A stretch of 64,000 nucleotides of DNA from Pelecanus crispus (taxonomy: Eukaryota > Chordata > Aves > Pelecaniformes > Pelecanidae), in contig NC_134649.1 in assembly GCF_030463565.1 (NCBI RefSeq), forward strand, positions 37,969,044-38,033,043. The letters run 5' to 3'. Shown piece after piece: positions 1 to 12,240 of the stretch. Made by a program: the position numbers and the translations under genes. How positions within the stretch are numbered: the stretch's first letter is position 1; each line of letters begins with the position of its first letter. The notes under the pieces are model-generated. The model saw only the letters and a program-made list of their open reading frames with translations, was not told the origin of the DNA and made no database searches.

Positions 1-1689
1 GAAAAGTGGGCTGTTGAGTTTGCAGGAGGTTGCTTCCTTTTGAGCAGGAAAAGGGGGAAGGAAGTTTCTCTAGAAATCCCAGTAGAATTTCAGAAATTTG
101 CCCCTTTATTGTCAACTACACAGAATCAAGATAAACCTTATAGCATGCCACAGCTCAGCCAAACAATGAAACGGGCAGACTAACTGCTGAAATGGAGACG
201 CTGTCGGTTCAGAGACTGACAGTACCCCTGACTCACGCCATCAGAGGAAGGAAAGAACAACAATAAAGAAAGCAGGGCCTATTTCTCAGGGTGCACCCCA
301 TGACTTCTGCTAGCACATGCCAGGAAAGAAGGACACTGCACATTTTTAACTGAGGAATGTGCAGCTAGAACCATCATTTGAACTTAAAAGGGCCATTCAC
401 AGCTTTATCTACCAACTATAGCCAATTCATGTGGGGAAACGAAGCATTGCAAATTAAATGAAAACCTGATTAGTAAAGGAGGAGGAGGGAATATCACCCT
501 GTGCAGGACTGACACTTCTCTCCTGAAAAATGAGGTTTTATAGGTGAAAGCAGAAAGGATTTTCTCTAAGGGCTGGTATTTCCCTCTACAGCACTCACTT
601 TGTACTTGCTCACCCCATTTGGCAGGCGCTTGTTCACCAGGCTCAGGCCATTTTCAAGCAAACTGCCAGGTTCCTACTTCTGATCTAATGCAAGTCAGGC
701 TTCTACCTGCCTTCAGTTCCCTTGGCCCAAAATCAGCAATGCAAACCCAGGAATTCAAATACCGTCACTTTGGGGAGGGGGCTGGTGGTGTTTGTTTTTA
801 ATAACAATCAGCTTTGGGTTATTTTTCTCTGCCTTCTGGATCCTGAGTCTTTCAGGCATAACCAAGTAACACTTTCAGATTACATGGGGGGCTGGAGTTC
901 ACACAAACATAAGGACTAGAAACATGCCTTTGAAACGAAGCTAAAATTCTCAAGCAGTTATTTAATTCCCAAAGACCAGGCACTAAACAACAAAAAAATA
1001 TCACTATCCTCACCAGAAAATGCTGGTGCTGCAAATCCCCTCCTCCTACATATTTTTTATTCACATAAAGGAAGTTTGACTTGAGAGCTGAGTAAAGACA
1101 ATCATGATATAGTCCTACAACTTAGAGAAACTGTTACTATCCAAAATCTGCAATAGAGAGCAAAATCATGAGCCTATTTTCCCCAAACAAATGGGGTTTG
1201 CTTGAAGCAGGCAGGAATCACATGCTGTAAAAAGTCGGGAAAAATTCTGGACCAAAGCCCAGAAGGAATATGCACACAGGCAAGGTTAGAAGGACTCCTC
1301 TGCCTTGGGTTTGCAGGGCTTTTGAGCCCACCACTCTAGTCAGAAAGACAGCAAAACACAGGGCTTTGAGAACAGGGGAGAAAAGTAACCATCACCTCAG
1401 TAGCTTCCTGGTTGCACTGGTCTGAAGTGATTCCTGTGCCTGCAGGGTAGACCAGAATACACAGGATCCCACACGCACAGGGTCGAGGTCAAATTCTCCA
1501 TGTGCTGCCCTGTTCCACATCCTCCTGCAGAAGGCTGGGCTGGCCAGAAAAGCCAGAACACTTCAAAAAACCTTAACATTGTCCACAGCTAATCAGATGT
1601 TTCCTAAAACACTAAGCTGTGCAGCACACATACACCTCCTGCTGGATCAGGCCTTTATTTCAAAAAGCTGTAGCTATGGAAGAAAGGAG
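1..1689. other. non-genic stretch, nothing recognised
   Basis: Unique mixed-composition sequence. All six frames are broken into short random-looking frames, and I see no transposon end, RNA gene or strong paired splice sites. A small purine-rich patch lies near 480-490. Confidence 0.6.
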
Positions 1690-1970
1690 CTGAACTCTTT
1701 TACAAGGCATTAAGTTTCATTTGCAATTACTTTGGATTTTATTGCACTACTGAATATAACAGGTTCATTAACTGGGCCAGCAACATTGTATCCATATGCC
1801 TTTTTAATAGAGCTTTTCTGTTATTGTTTCCTTATTGGTCTTTTCCCTTTTGCAACATGCAACTGGATTTTACTGGCGTCCAGCTTTTGCAATAGGTCCC
1901 AGGTGGCTCCTCCAAGAACCTTATTTGTTAATTTGATGGCTGAACTGGTGTACAAGGAATGAAAAATACT
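1690..1970. promoter_or_regulatory. enhancer-like unique block (putative CNE)
   Basis: The AT-rich unique sequence has a TAAT-type homeodomain core near 1804 and CCAAT/ATTGG-like motifs near 1833. No repeat similarity is visible. I call it possibly conserved only because its texture resembles vertebrate non-coding conserved elements; there is no alignment behind this. Confidence 0.2.
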
Positions 1971-3719
1971 GTATGAAATGCCCAAGATGCTACTTCACAG
2001 CAGCGGCAACAACCCAGCAAATGCTCCCCAGAGTAAGCCCGCTGGGCAAAGCAGTACCTTGTCCAGTTCATCCCTGGAAGCAAGACACTCTTTGCTAACA
2101 CACCTACTTTTCTCTGCAACCCACCGTGACTCCAGTAGGATGAATGGAGGAGAGCCTAACAGATCACCTCATGAGAGTCATGGTGAACTGAACATCCCTG
2201 TGTTGCATAGGGACTGAGCCATAGCAGACAACATAACAGGGACAGAAGACGGGGCTCCTGCAAATGTAAGCTTCAGACCACCCGCAAGACTTAAGTGTGC
2301 CTGGAAGATAGTCAACAACAGAAGGAATTGGGCCCTAAATTTGGCAAGCCAGAGTTTCGATAGAGAACATATTTTTTTCAGGGCAAAACCTCAAAAAAAT
2401 TCTGGTTCAAACCAACAGTTTCTACTAGGAAAGTGATGACCAGGTTTTCAAAAGAACTGAGCACTCACTAGCATCCACTCTGCTAAGTGCTTTCAAGAGC
2501 TTGAGATCCTTTGAAACCCTGGTTCCCTGAACAAGATACCAGCAGCTGATGGTTAAATGTGAAGGTCATACACTGTTCTCTTGCTCTTGCCTTGTTAAAT
2601 AATGCATTTCTTTCTACAGTGGATAAGTACTGAAAAGCCTCATGGAAGAAATACATCTAAAGAAGAGATTGGAATAGAGAGATAAGCCGATGGTGGAGAA
2701 GAAGGGAGTTCCACTTGCAGAATTCCATGTCAAGAATTTTTTTAATGAAAAATACCCCCCTCACACCCGAAATGCCAAATTATCACAGGTAAAACGTTGC
2801 GCGAGAGAAAGGGCTGATTCTGATGCATATTTCTGTCGTGGGGGAAAATAGGGAAAAGGCTTCAGGTTTTTGTTTGCCATGACTCCTCATTTCAATGTCT
2901 GTTTAATTTACACTTGGACAAGACTTGAAAATCAAAATAGTAAAAATTGAAATGAGATGCTTCAATTGATCAGATCGTATGTTGCCTGGGGCTTTAGGTT
3001 TTGGGGTGGGGAGGGCTATTTTATTTTAAGATTTTTGAGAAGAGACATTTCTATCCTGATTTAGGAGATTACTTGATTTTTGCCTATCTATCTTGTCCTA
3101 AGAAATTCTCCCGAGATAGGAAATAGTGGTAAGCTCTGTTCTAGACCCAAGTACAAGGAATACAATATCAAAAGGCATCACCACCCAAGACTACTTCCTT
3201 TTGCTGAAATAGAATCCCAAAACATTTGCTTTGCCAAGAATAAGAGAAAGAATAGAAACAGGATGCTCTTGCTGGGGTTACAAGCCACCATTAACAAATG
3301 CAACCTCCCCATCTCCCAAAAGAGTGCATCTCAGGCAGACTTATTGACTCAAGACTGCTCGAGTTGAGCAGAAGTTGCAATGCTGATAAACCACAGCACA
3401 GATCAGAATCCTTTACCTCTCCTCAGCACTTTCCCCACTCTTATGTTATGTCACAGATAACAACGAAACACAGAAAGGGTTTGATCCATCCCTGATCATG
3501 ATGCTCTGATACATCCCGTTAGCCCTCCCCACAAACCCCCTTCACATAACTCCTCACCTCTCCCCTTTCTCAAAGCCCAGTGGACCCCTGTCAGCATCTT
3601 CTCCACTGGTGCTCTACTAGTACCCTGGACACTTGAAATGGTGCAGGTATCTCCACATGCAATCCAGCACCAAATCTGAACACTTCAGTGCTTTCTGGAA
3701 CACCCAGAGCTATCTTCAG
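1971..3719. other. non-genic stretch, nothing recognised
   Basis: No gene or transposon is recognised. A G-rich patch at about 3001-3017 and a C-run at about 2755-2760 are the only low-complexity features. A 79-residue plus-strand frame at 1978-2217 has no recognisable domain and no splice context. Confidence 0.55.
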
Positions 3720-4460
3720 AATCCCAAACAAATACATTAATTGCTTTCAATTTATCAGCCTCAAATCATTCTGTCTAATTACCATTCATCTAGAGTTTGT
3801 GTTTTTAATGGTTTATGGGTATTGTTGGTAATCTTTTAATTTCTCATTAAAAACAATATCTTGTACGCACTATGTGTGAAAAGCCCTAATCCGATAAATC
3901 AAGCAAGAGTAACACAGTTAAAAGGAAATCAGTGGAACAATATTTGGGTTTATATATTTCTGCCAGTCAATTTGTAATTAAAAGTTGCTACTTTAAAAAA
4001 CACAGTTGTTGCTGTGAAAGCCATTATCAGTCAGCATTTTCATATGAATACTGCTTTAATTAATTAGCAAAAGTAAATACATTATATATCAAAAACCGCT
4101 TTCCCACTGAACCCATGCGTTCCAGAACAAAAGGCTTAATAAACCACACAAAAGAGGGACAAATTAGCTGATCCCACCCTCCCTTTTCAGGTTTAGTCTT
4201 TTAAAGTTTTCCAAGGTTTTTTTCCCCCCACACTTGCCTTTTTTTTTTTTTTAATACATTGTTTGTTTTTCTTTAGAAGTGTGTATGGGGGAGAAGATGC
4301 TACACAAACACAAAACATGCCATTCAAATTAAATGATTTGGAAATCAGTTTTGCTGGTTCTTAGAAAACAAGAGTGTTTATGATTATTAAAAACCAAATG
4401 TAATTACGATCACATACAACACAGTCCCTTTGGAAAAAATTATTTGCTGAACATTAAGAG
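3720..4460. promoter_or_regulatory. AT-rich enhancer-like block (putative CNE)
   Basis: This long AT-rich unique stretch has several homeodomain cores, including a TTAATTAATTAG cluster at 4056-4067 and TAATTA-like sites near 3976 and 4400. A 14-base T run at 4239-4252 interrupts it. The clustering of TAAT cores without repeat similarity is typical of conserved developmental enhancers. Function is inferred only from composition. Confidence 0.3.
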
Positions 4461-5616
4461 GTTAGAGTTTGATTCACAAAAGGAAATGATGTGTCTGAAA
4501 AATTCTTTTGTCTAGGGGCTTTCCAGAGACTGGAGACAGCAGGAGAAAATTCTCTGTTTCCACCAATAAGCTGGAGAGAAAGTGTGGATGAACAGTGTCA
4601 TTTCAGACTAAGGTCTATGATAAGAACACCTTAAAACATCAATGGCATCTCTTATCTCATGTGCCTTTGACAAGAAACAAGGGTCCCACCATCTCACTAG
4701 CAAACAAATTGCTCACCTCATCCTGGTCTTCTCTTGCCGAATTGCTGAAGTGCTGCAAGCAGGGTTCATCCGTAGGTAAGGAGCAGAGAGAGGAGTGAGC
4801 ACCTTAGCTGACTGATGACTGTGGCCAGGGCTGGGCTCCCACAAGGCAGCAGGCTAGCGAAAGGCAACCTGATGGTGGGACAACACACACAGATGTAGAA
4901 CCTGACCTAGACAAAGAAACCCAACTGAATAAGGCTCTGTCTGCTGGGTAAGGCAGAGTAATTCCCCCAATTTCATTAGACTTACCTGGAGAGCTGGAGT
5001 TCACTGCTCAGTGATGAACAGCAACCTCAGTAGGCTGAGCCTCACCACCTTTTCAACTGTGTGAACACATATTGGTCAACAGGTGAGGCCGAGGAGTGCA
5101 AATACCAGACTGAAAGAAGTACAAGGGGACTCACTGGAAAAAAGCAGTTGCCCAAGGGACAATTTTTTGCATATCCTTTGCATATCCTTTCCATGACAGT
5201 ACTGGAGGTTTTCCACAAAAGGATACCTCCAAAAATAAAGATCAACACTAGGAAGATGACAATACTGAACTGGCAAATTGTATGGCTATTAATAACCCAT
5301 GCAGGCATCCAAAACTTCTCTAACATAAGAAACCACTCAGCAAAAGGCAGTTTGCAGTCACCAACTCCAACCCTCTCCAGCAAATTTCCTTCCTCACCAG
5401 GTATTTCATCTCTCCCACTCAGTCCTGACTCCTAGCCATCTTCCCACTTGCACCAGATACTCAGCATGCTTCCTCGCAAAGTAGATGGCAAGCAAGCTTC
5501 CTTCTTGAAGGAATTACAGAATCCTCCTCCTCTATTCTTGGATGCATACAAAGATCTAACAATCAGTCCCAATCCCATATGTTCTGCCTTTCTTATGCTT
5601 TCTCTTCCCTTGTACG
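4461..5616. other. non-genic stretch with an 11-bp tandem duplication
   Basis: No gene is supported. A perfect tandem duplication of GCATATCCTTT occupies 5169-5179 and 5180-5190. A strong minus-strand splice-donor match (CAG|GTAAGT) occurs at about 4988, but every frame back to a plausible acceptor is closed, so I do not call an exon. Confidence 0.5.
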
Positions 5617-5725
5617 CCTAGACTGCAATGTCTTTGGAGAAGGGACAGAGTTTTTTTGCTCTGACTCATAGCTGTGCAGTGCCATGCACACCAACAGGGC
5701 TCTAAGTGATCACAATTAATATTTC
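5617..5725 (+). repeat. ancient amniote MIR/L2-type repeat tail
   Basis: The element has the layout of old amniote MIR/L2 3' tails: a TAGACTG...TCTTTGG..AGGGACAG core (5619-5651), then GTGCAGTGCCATGCAC and GGGCTCTAAGTG, and an AT-rich end. The same core recurs at 8711 and, inverted, at 11085. The family is assigned from memory of the motif; divergence is high. Confidence 0.5.
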
Positions 5726-8710
5726 AAGATGACTTAAGAACCCAGATGGTTTTGAAGGTTGTACCGCTGCTCACTCAGTTCCTTTACACCATCACATTGC
5801 AACAGCAAATTTCTTCAGACTTTTCAGACAGGAAATGTTCATCTTTACGCCTCATCTTTCATCCAAGGGCTTCCATGCAACCCGTTTGATACCCTGTGTC
5901 CCAACCTCGATCCTTCACGCGCCAGTTCTGTCTGAGCCATAATTTGACGAGAGACACATCCGCTTCTTTGGAGTCCCAGCATGACCTGGATGCCAGAACA
6001 CTGCAACCTTTCTGAGGAGATGGAAGTCATTCTGCCGATGAGCTGTTGGCTTTTGGCATGGGCTGAGAGACCAGCCCTGCTATAGTCTCACTGGGGTGGG
6101 ATGACATCTCATTGTGTTTGGGTGATTACTCTCCTGGTCATGTTTTTAGTAGGATAAGGTATTTACTCCTTACTTACTCCCCAGTCAGTGCGTAGTCTTG
6201 TTAGGTAGGTACAATGAAATCCAGACAGGATGTCCCCAGCAAAGGCCACATTTCAGCAGACACAGAGGAGGTGTCTGTGCAATGCACAGGGATGAAACAG
6301 CACAGGGTGGGATGCCACGAGCAGCACTGTGCTGAGGGATGTTTCAGCACAGAGAAGCATGTGCCTCATGCAGCCCTTCAGCGCAGGCATTCTTTTCCCT
6401 TCACATAACTACATTGATTTTTATCATTGTTATATTCAGTTCAGCCGCCCATCTGGAAAGTTCTTGCCTCCCCCGGCCCCCATAAATAACCAAACCCAGC
6501 TCTAACCAAAGGCAGTTGACAGAATCAGCCCCATTGCCCTTTGGCAGTTCTTCCAGGAATTTTTAGGGTTTTTACCAGTCAGGAAAAAGCTTTGATGCTT
6601 TGGAATCAGGATTTTATGAAGATCATTTTGTAGGGTTCAGCCAACTCATGAAGTGTCAAATGGGGGGCACTCTTTCATCTCATCGCTGGATGGGGAAAAG
6701 ATCCTCCCTCTTACCGGAATGAGGACTGGAGAGGGGGGAAACAGAGAGATGAAGGTTCATCCATAGAGGGGAGGGTTTCTCCTCTCTTGGTAGAGTCCAC
6801 CCACCACATTCCCATCATACTGATTGCTGCTGTCCTATCTGTCTGCTCTCCAGGCTACATCAGATAAGAGGAGAACTGCCTGTTTTCTCTAGTTCTGATC
6901 CTGTGCTGCAGGGGCCTCCCAGCCACAGAGATGGGCTCTTCTTCACCCTCCTTTTCCAGCCGCCTTTTTCAATGACTGCTGTGTTGGTAGGGATGCTGTC
7001 AGGAAACCTGCCACCTGCAAAGAATGAGACAGTAATCAAGACCAGCCAAAGGAAATTTCCTCTTCCACTTTGCACATATAAACACCCGCTAAAAAAGAAA
7101 GCAAGGAAATCCCTGTGCTTTCTCAAAATTAACGTGCAAATTCCTATCCAACCATGCCAGGGATGTTGAGGGCTTGGTTGCCATTTCCCCCTGTGCTAGT
7201 CCCATTGTGGATGGCATTCACTCACACTGATGGACCGTTTCTGAAATTTGCACTTCTGCTACCTCAATAATTGCAGATATCACTTGTTCAGAAGCTGCAG
7301 GCACCAACTAATGGCTATTTGGCAGAACTTAGAAGGGCTTCTGCAGGGCTGTGGGCTACACAGCCCATCTTCATCTACTAGCTGATATTATTCCACCTGG
7401 TTCAGAGCAGCTGAGTTGTACAACAATTGCTTATGTGTCCTCTCTCTTGGGTGGGCACAGTCGCATTGTCCCTGTTCACCTCTACTAATACCAACTTCTT
7501 TGTCTGGGTAGTTTGCTCAGGTCAGGCTACTCACAAACCATTCCTTTGCTGACTGTCCTGTTTGTTACGACCTGTCACTCATGGCCTTTGTGCAGATCAG
7601 GCCCACAGTCATGCATGTGAGATTTGAAAATGCCAATCTCTCTACCACCAAACCCACTGAAGACCATTCAAGACTGGTGAAAACACTGAGATGCTCCATC
7701 ATTATACTCAGACTCAGTTTACAAGATTGTTGCTCCAACTCAGAGACCCCAGATTTAACCTGGGGTATCTCATAACACCAGCAGCCAAGAAAGGTGTTTG
7801 TGGGAGAAAGTCTGAGCAAGAGAAAAATTCAAGTTATTTTGCTGGCATACCCACTGGTTTAGGCTACCCCTCCATTTAGCATGTTAGTATGCACAGACAT
7901 CCCTTCCTGCAGCCGTGGAGACTATGATGATATATTAGAAAAAAAACTTAAGTTGCTCTTGATTTCTTACAGGAGAGCAAGCAGTAATGTCACAGTGCTC
8001 TGGGCAGATGTGCAGACACCAGACACCCATCCTACAAGAGGAGTGGAAATAGCAAGCAGGACACATCCAGAGCTTCCACCCCTCCTCTTCAGCAAAAGAG
8101 CAAAGGCAACGTCAGCAACAGTCCCAAGGGGGAATACAGCAAAAAGGCTGACCCTGACAATACCCTTCAACCTGCTTCATTCATGTTCTTGCCACAACTA
8201 AACACAAATGGAGGCCAGTCCAGGGTTCATCAAAATCATGGTCCAACACAAGGGACGCAGACAGCGTGAACATACACACACTGCATGGGGGGCTTTGCTA
8301 TATCTGCACAGTGCTGCTGAGGCTTAAGCAGGGCACACGGCAGAAAATATTTTAAGATGGTCACATGCCTCTAACACATTGCTTTCCAGTGGGACAGCCT
8401 TCACCACACCAGAGAACATGAAACAACTACTGAAAGAAGCCTCACAGTCTCACAGCCATTTCCCAGCTAACCAAATACCAGTGAGTTTCACTGGGAAATT
8501 GCCCTTTTGTGCTGTTGCATCAAATAAATTTCTACATACTATGTCTTTTGGGTCTACTGCTAAAGGTGGAAGACTTGGTACCTGCAGTGCTGGAGTAGGT
8601 CTACCTCCAATTTCCCCCTCTGTTTGTACGACCTTGAAAAACTCATTCAACTCTTAAATGGCTGAGCTGTTTAACTGCAAAACAAGGCTCTTTCAGCTTT
8701 TGGCTGTCTT
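5726..8710. other. long non-genic stretch, nothing recognised
   Basis: About 3 kb of mixed sequence. Several frames of 60-106 residues occur on both strands, but none has a recognisable domain, a continuous conserved texture or paired splice sites. A C-rich patch lies near 6470-6480. Confidence 0.55.
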
Positions 8711-8765
8711 GTCTGTTTAGACTGTAAGCTCTTCAGGGCAGGGACTGTCTCCTATTAAATGATCA
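8711..8765 (+). repeat. ancient amniote MIR/L2-type repeat tail, short
   Basis: The core TAGACTGTAAGCTCTTCAGG, followed by GCAGGGACTGTCT (8718-8750), is a near-perfect match to the conserved tail motif of old amniote MIR/L2-type elements. Only this tail is recognisable; the body is lost or was never present. Confidence 0.6.
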
Positions 8766-8799
8766 TAACTCTCCCTTAATTAGGGTCTTCTACACATCC

Positions 8800-9330
8800 A
8801 GAGCCCTCACAAAAGTGTCATAAACCAAAGGCTTTCTAATAAATTCTGGGGAATTCCAGATTCCGATCCAAAACTGCTCAGTGGTTTTCCCTGCTGAATA
8901 TGGTGCCGAATCCGTTGTTAGAGTGTGTGCGTGAGGGGGGAGGAGGGAGACTCCTTATAATTTAAAGAGATTGCATAAAAGACAGTTTAAGTCCTTGTGG
9001 CTGTATATTTCTTTTAATTAGTTTATGCACAGTGCATTTGCATGGGAAGATGCACAGCGTGTGGATGGACTTAATTAGGAGAACAATACGTTCCCTCTTA
9101 AGATAATGACTTGAGGATTATGAAAATTATTATTCCAGATCCATCCATGGGTCATTCGAGGTTCAGTATCCAGCGAACTTTTAAAAAGCATTGAGGTCAG
9201 CAGTTTGGATACTGTCAGTAAAGTCATTTGATTTTACTGTTGCTTAAATGATTAATTATGAACAGCGGCTGCAGGCATCACCCAAGTTACACAATAGCCC
9301 AAGGACTTGCTGCATTTCACATAAGCCATC
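8800..9330. promoter_or_regulatory. enhancer-like block with POU octamer (putative CNE)
   Basis: The unique sequence contains a perfect octamer ATTTGCAT at 9036-9043, TTAATTAG cores at 9014-9021 and 9071-9078, and GATTAATTA at 9250-9258. Two CpG-containing words (GCCGAATCCG near 8904, TCATTCGAGG near 9152) are preserved in otherwise AT-rich DNA. This mixture is typical of deeply conserved enhancers, but no alignment was available. Confidence 0.35.
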
Positions 9331-9501
9331 AACTGCTCTGGAGAGACTGATGCACTAAATGGGGCTGTAAGATTCATTGTAGTCATCTGCCAGCAAAGTC
9401 TCCTTTTGAGCTTTCTTCCCTCCCTTTCACGAGTCCTTTTGCCTTTTTCTTCCTGGCTGGGGAGGCAAGAAAATTCTGCTTCTGTTAATGAATCTCTGTA
9501 G

Positions 9502-9522
9502 CTGGAGAACCAAGACAATTAG
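9502..9522 (+). other. possible 21-nt microexon (weak)
   Basis: The interval lies between a plus-strand acceptor (AATCTCTGTAG) and a strong donor (TTAG|GTGAGTG). Its length is a multiple of three. One frame contains a stop, while the other two are open. Splice-like pairs this close can occur by chance and no neighbouring plus-strand exon was found. Confidence 0.12.
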
Positions 9523-11023
9523 GTGAGTGTTTGAGAACATAGCTCAGTAGCCCATGTGAAATGAGACACAACACATGCCATTTTAGAGCAAAGTACCTAT
9601 GGGCAACTGAGCTAGAGACATCACCTAAGTGAACTTCAGCTTTAACTCACAGTTTGGTAGGTCTCAAAAAAAGGCATCTTTTCTGTCTTTCTCTGAATCA
9701 CAATCTACTCTTAGGAAAGTGTGATCATTTAAAAAGTGCTCCTGCATCTTATCATGACAGAGGGAAAATAGTCCTTTTTGAAAGACTTTCCACAAGGACT
9801 GTATTTCCCAGCCAGCTCTGTTCAAATAATCTGACAGCCCATCCTGCTTCCCTTCTTCAAAAAATGGTTGCTGTTAGGGTAAACAACCTCCCCACTGCAA
9901 CAGGGCGTCCTGGAGTGGGGCAGCCCTCTATGCCAAAGCTGTACAACTCCAACTGTCAAGACTATGGAAGCTACTATCCTCAAATCTGAACCACCAGCTG
10001 CAGAACAGACAGAAACCCCACCTTTCACCTTAAAAAGCAGAACCACATACACAGTTTAAGATTACATGGACAGCTTTTTCAACATCAAAACCCATGACCC
10101 ATTTAGGAATCACAGCAATTGCACCTTGAGTATCCTTTTCTCCCACTTGCTCTAGAGTGATAAGGCCAGTTTTCCACTCAAATGCAATGGGTGTGAATTA
10201 GACCAGGTTTTTTAGTAGCAGTGACAGCAAAAGCTTGCTGAAACCATTACGCATGGTGTTGCATGCTGGTTTTAGAGCTGAGGAAAGAGCAGTTCTGGAG
10301 GGATGCGGACAGGATAGCTTCAGCTGTGTCTCCCATTGAAAACCCTTGATTTAGGGCAGGCAATTAAAAAGCAAAAATATCCACATTTCGCAGATGGTGG
10401 GGGAAGGAGGAGACCATGAAGGAAAGAAAACATCAAGGGATCATTTTGTGGGCTTAGCGCAACTCAGCCTATTGACTAAATCCCTCCCTGTGCTTTTCCT
10501 TGCTATCTTTGCCATTTTAAGGCTTCCTGAAGCCATGGAGGGTGCTCAAGGCCAACCATGGATAGTTGGATATCACAGGTTAGCCACAGCAGCTGACATT
10601 GATCGTGAAGCAGGACACGCGGGGCTGTGCAGAGCTGAGGGGTAGGCCTGGCCAGCTGTCCACAGCATGGCAATGCTGCCCATTTCATAGCATAGCATAC
10701 AATGCATACAACAGAGGCAGTGCTCAGCCCAAGTCATTCCCTATCCCTCTTTTCTTCCTCACTTATGTACAAGAGCAGAATTACACAGCAGAGTACCAAA
10801 CCCCAGGCAATGGCTAGGCAGAAGATCCATCCTACCACACCTATGATCAGAGAGCCAAAGTCCAGCTCCTATAGAGATGAGGAACAGAGGAAAGAAATCA
10901 AAATATACTATTAATTATAGGATGAGGAGAGAACAGTCCCTCAACTCTGCAGGGTCAATAGATACAGTTTGTGACCATTGCTCATTACTCAACCTCTGCT
11001 GTTGATAACATGGCACCCCAAAC
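9523..11023. other. non-genic stretch, nothing recognised
   Basis: Mixed composition. A plus-strand frame at 9654-9989 and others near 10394-10817 have no recognised domain. No transposon or RNA gene is visible. Confidence 0.55.
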
Positions 11024-11085
11024 ATGCCAGATGCTGTACAGGGCAAACAAAGATGTCCCTGCCCCAAAGAGATTACAATCTAATT
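11024..11085 (-). repeat. ancient amniote MIR/L2-type repeat tail, inverted
   Basis: Read on the minus strand this gives TTAGATTGTAATCTCTTTGG, then GGCAGGGACATC, then a GTACAGCATC segment. That is the order seen in old amniote MIR/L2-type tails. It is the third copy of this core within 6 kb and the only one on the minus strand. Confidence 0.55.
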
Positions 11086-11999
11086 CTGATTTTACAGTCA
11101 TATTTCAAAAGCACAGTGAGATCAAAGCCCTGCTCTCCTCCCCCGGGCATTCATTCTCTCTGGTGGAATATATCTCGATTCATATATCAGAGAAGCAGCA
11201 TGTCTCAGTGAATACTGCCATTTAGGACACAAAAGAAAATACAGAGATGCCAAAGGTAGTCCTAACATCATGTTAGTGCTCAGGAGAGTAATCCTGGGGG
11301 GCAGGAGAAGGGAAACATACAGTAATTATTATTTTTCCATTACCAAAGCAGAGTTTTGTCTGGCTACAGTACAGCCAGCAGCAACAGCATGTGACAATAA
11401 CCCCTGACACTCTAGGACAGAAATTTTTTAAAAAGAGCTTATTCTAGACAGTAAATGAAACTTCAGGAGTCATTAGGTGAGATGATCTGAAAATACCTTA
11501 AAAATTGGGACAAACATCAGAATAGAGTAACACTCATTTGGGAAAGGACACCCTGAATTACACTGGGATTTGCCTTTGGGATTGCTAATATTCACTGTTC
11601 TCCGATTCATTCACAGATAATACTAGCAGCATCAAGGCATACTTAAGCACAAAGGAGCAGGAGTACAGACAGTTGTCTCCCAAGCACTATCCCCACTGCA
11701 ACATCTAAGGGATTTCCCCCCCAGAAAAATCTGCAATTCAAACACTAAATTTGCCCCTGAACTGCTTAATCTGCAAGCTCCAGCGATCTCCCTGCAATGG
11801 GATGCAGAGGCAACAGATGTTTAGAAACCGAGCTGGCAGTTTGCACCACCTGAACATGTGACTGGGAGCAAGGCAGAAAGGATGCACATTGCCTGGGAAC
11901 ATCTGATAATGCCATGCCCTTCAGAGTCTGCACATCGGTGAAGGGGCAGGAGCAAGGCTTAGAAATAACCAGAAGCTTTCTTCTTCTTCCACGAGTCAC
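11086..11999. other. non-genic stretch, nothing recognised
   Basis: No gene, transposon or notable low-complexity run beyond a short C-run at about 11715-11722. Confidence 0.55.
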
Positions 12000-12240
12000 T
12001 CCTGCTTCAAGGAGCTGCAGCTTTGATTATTAACTGGGCTAGTCAGCTAGATATTTAAATGATTCCCAAAAGTCATTAAGAGCCCAATCAGATATGCAGT
12101 GCTTGACTCTAGCACAGGAATGCAGAGAGGGAATTATTTGCATAAACTATGCTTTAGAGAAAACCTCCATGCATTTTGTGTTTCAGGGTATGGGGGAATC
12201 TGATTTAACTGAGTTAAAGAGAAGAAAAAAGAAGCTTAAG
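12000..12240. promoter_or_regulatory. enhancer-like block (putative CNE)
   Basis: The block contains GATTATTAAC (near 12024), ATATTTAAATGATTC (near 12051) and an octamer-like TATTTGCATAA (near 12136), with alternating preserved A/T-rich and mixed words and no repeat similarity. Regulatory function is inferred from motif clustering. Confidence 0.28.

Noticed and set aside
4985..5060. Strong minus-strand splice donor at 4988
   Set aside because: All frames back to the plausible acceptor contain stops, so no coding exon is supported.
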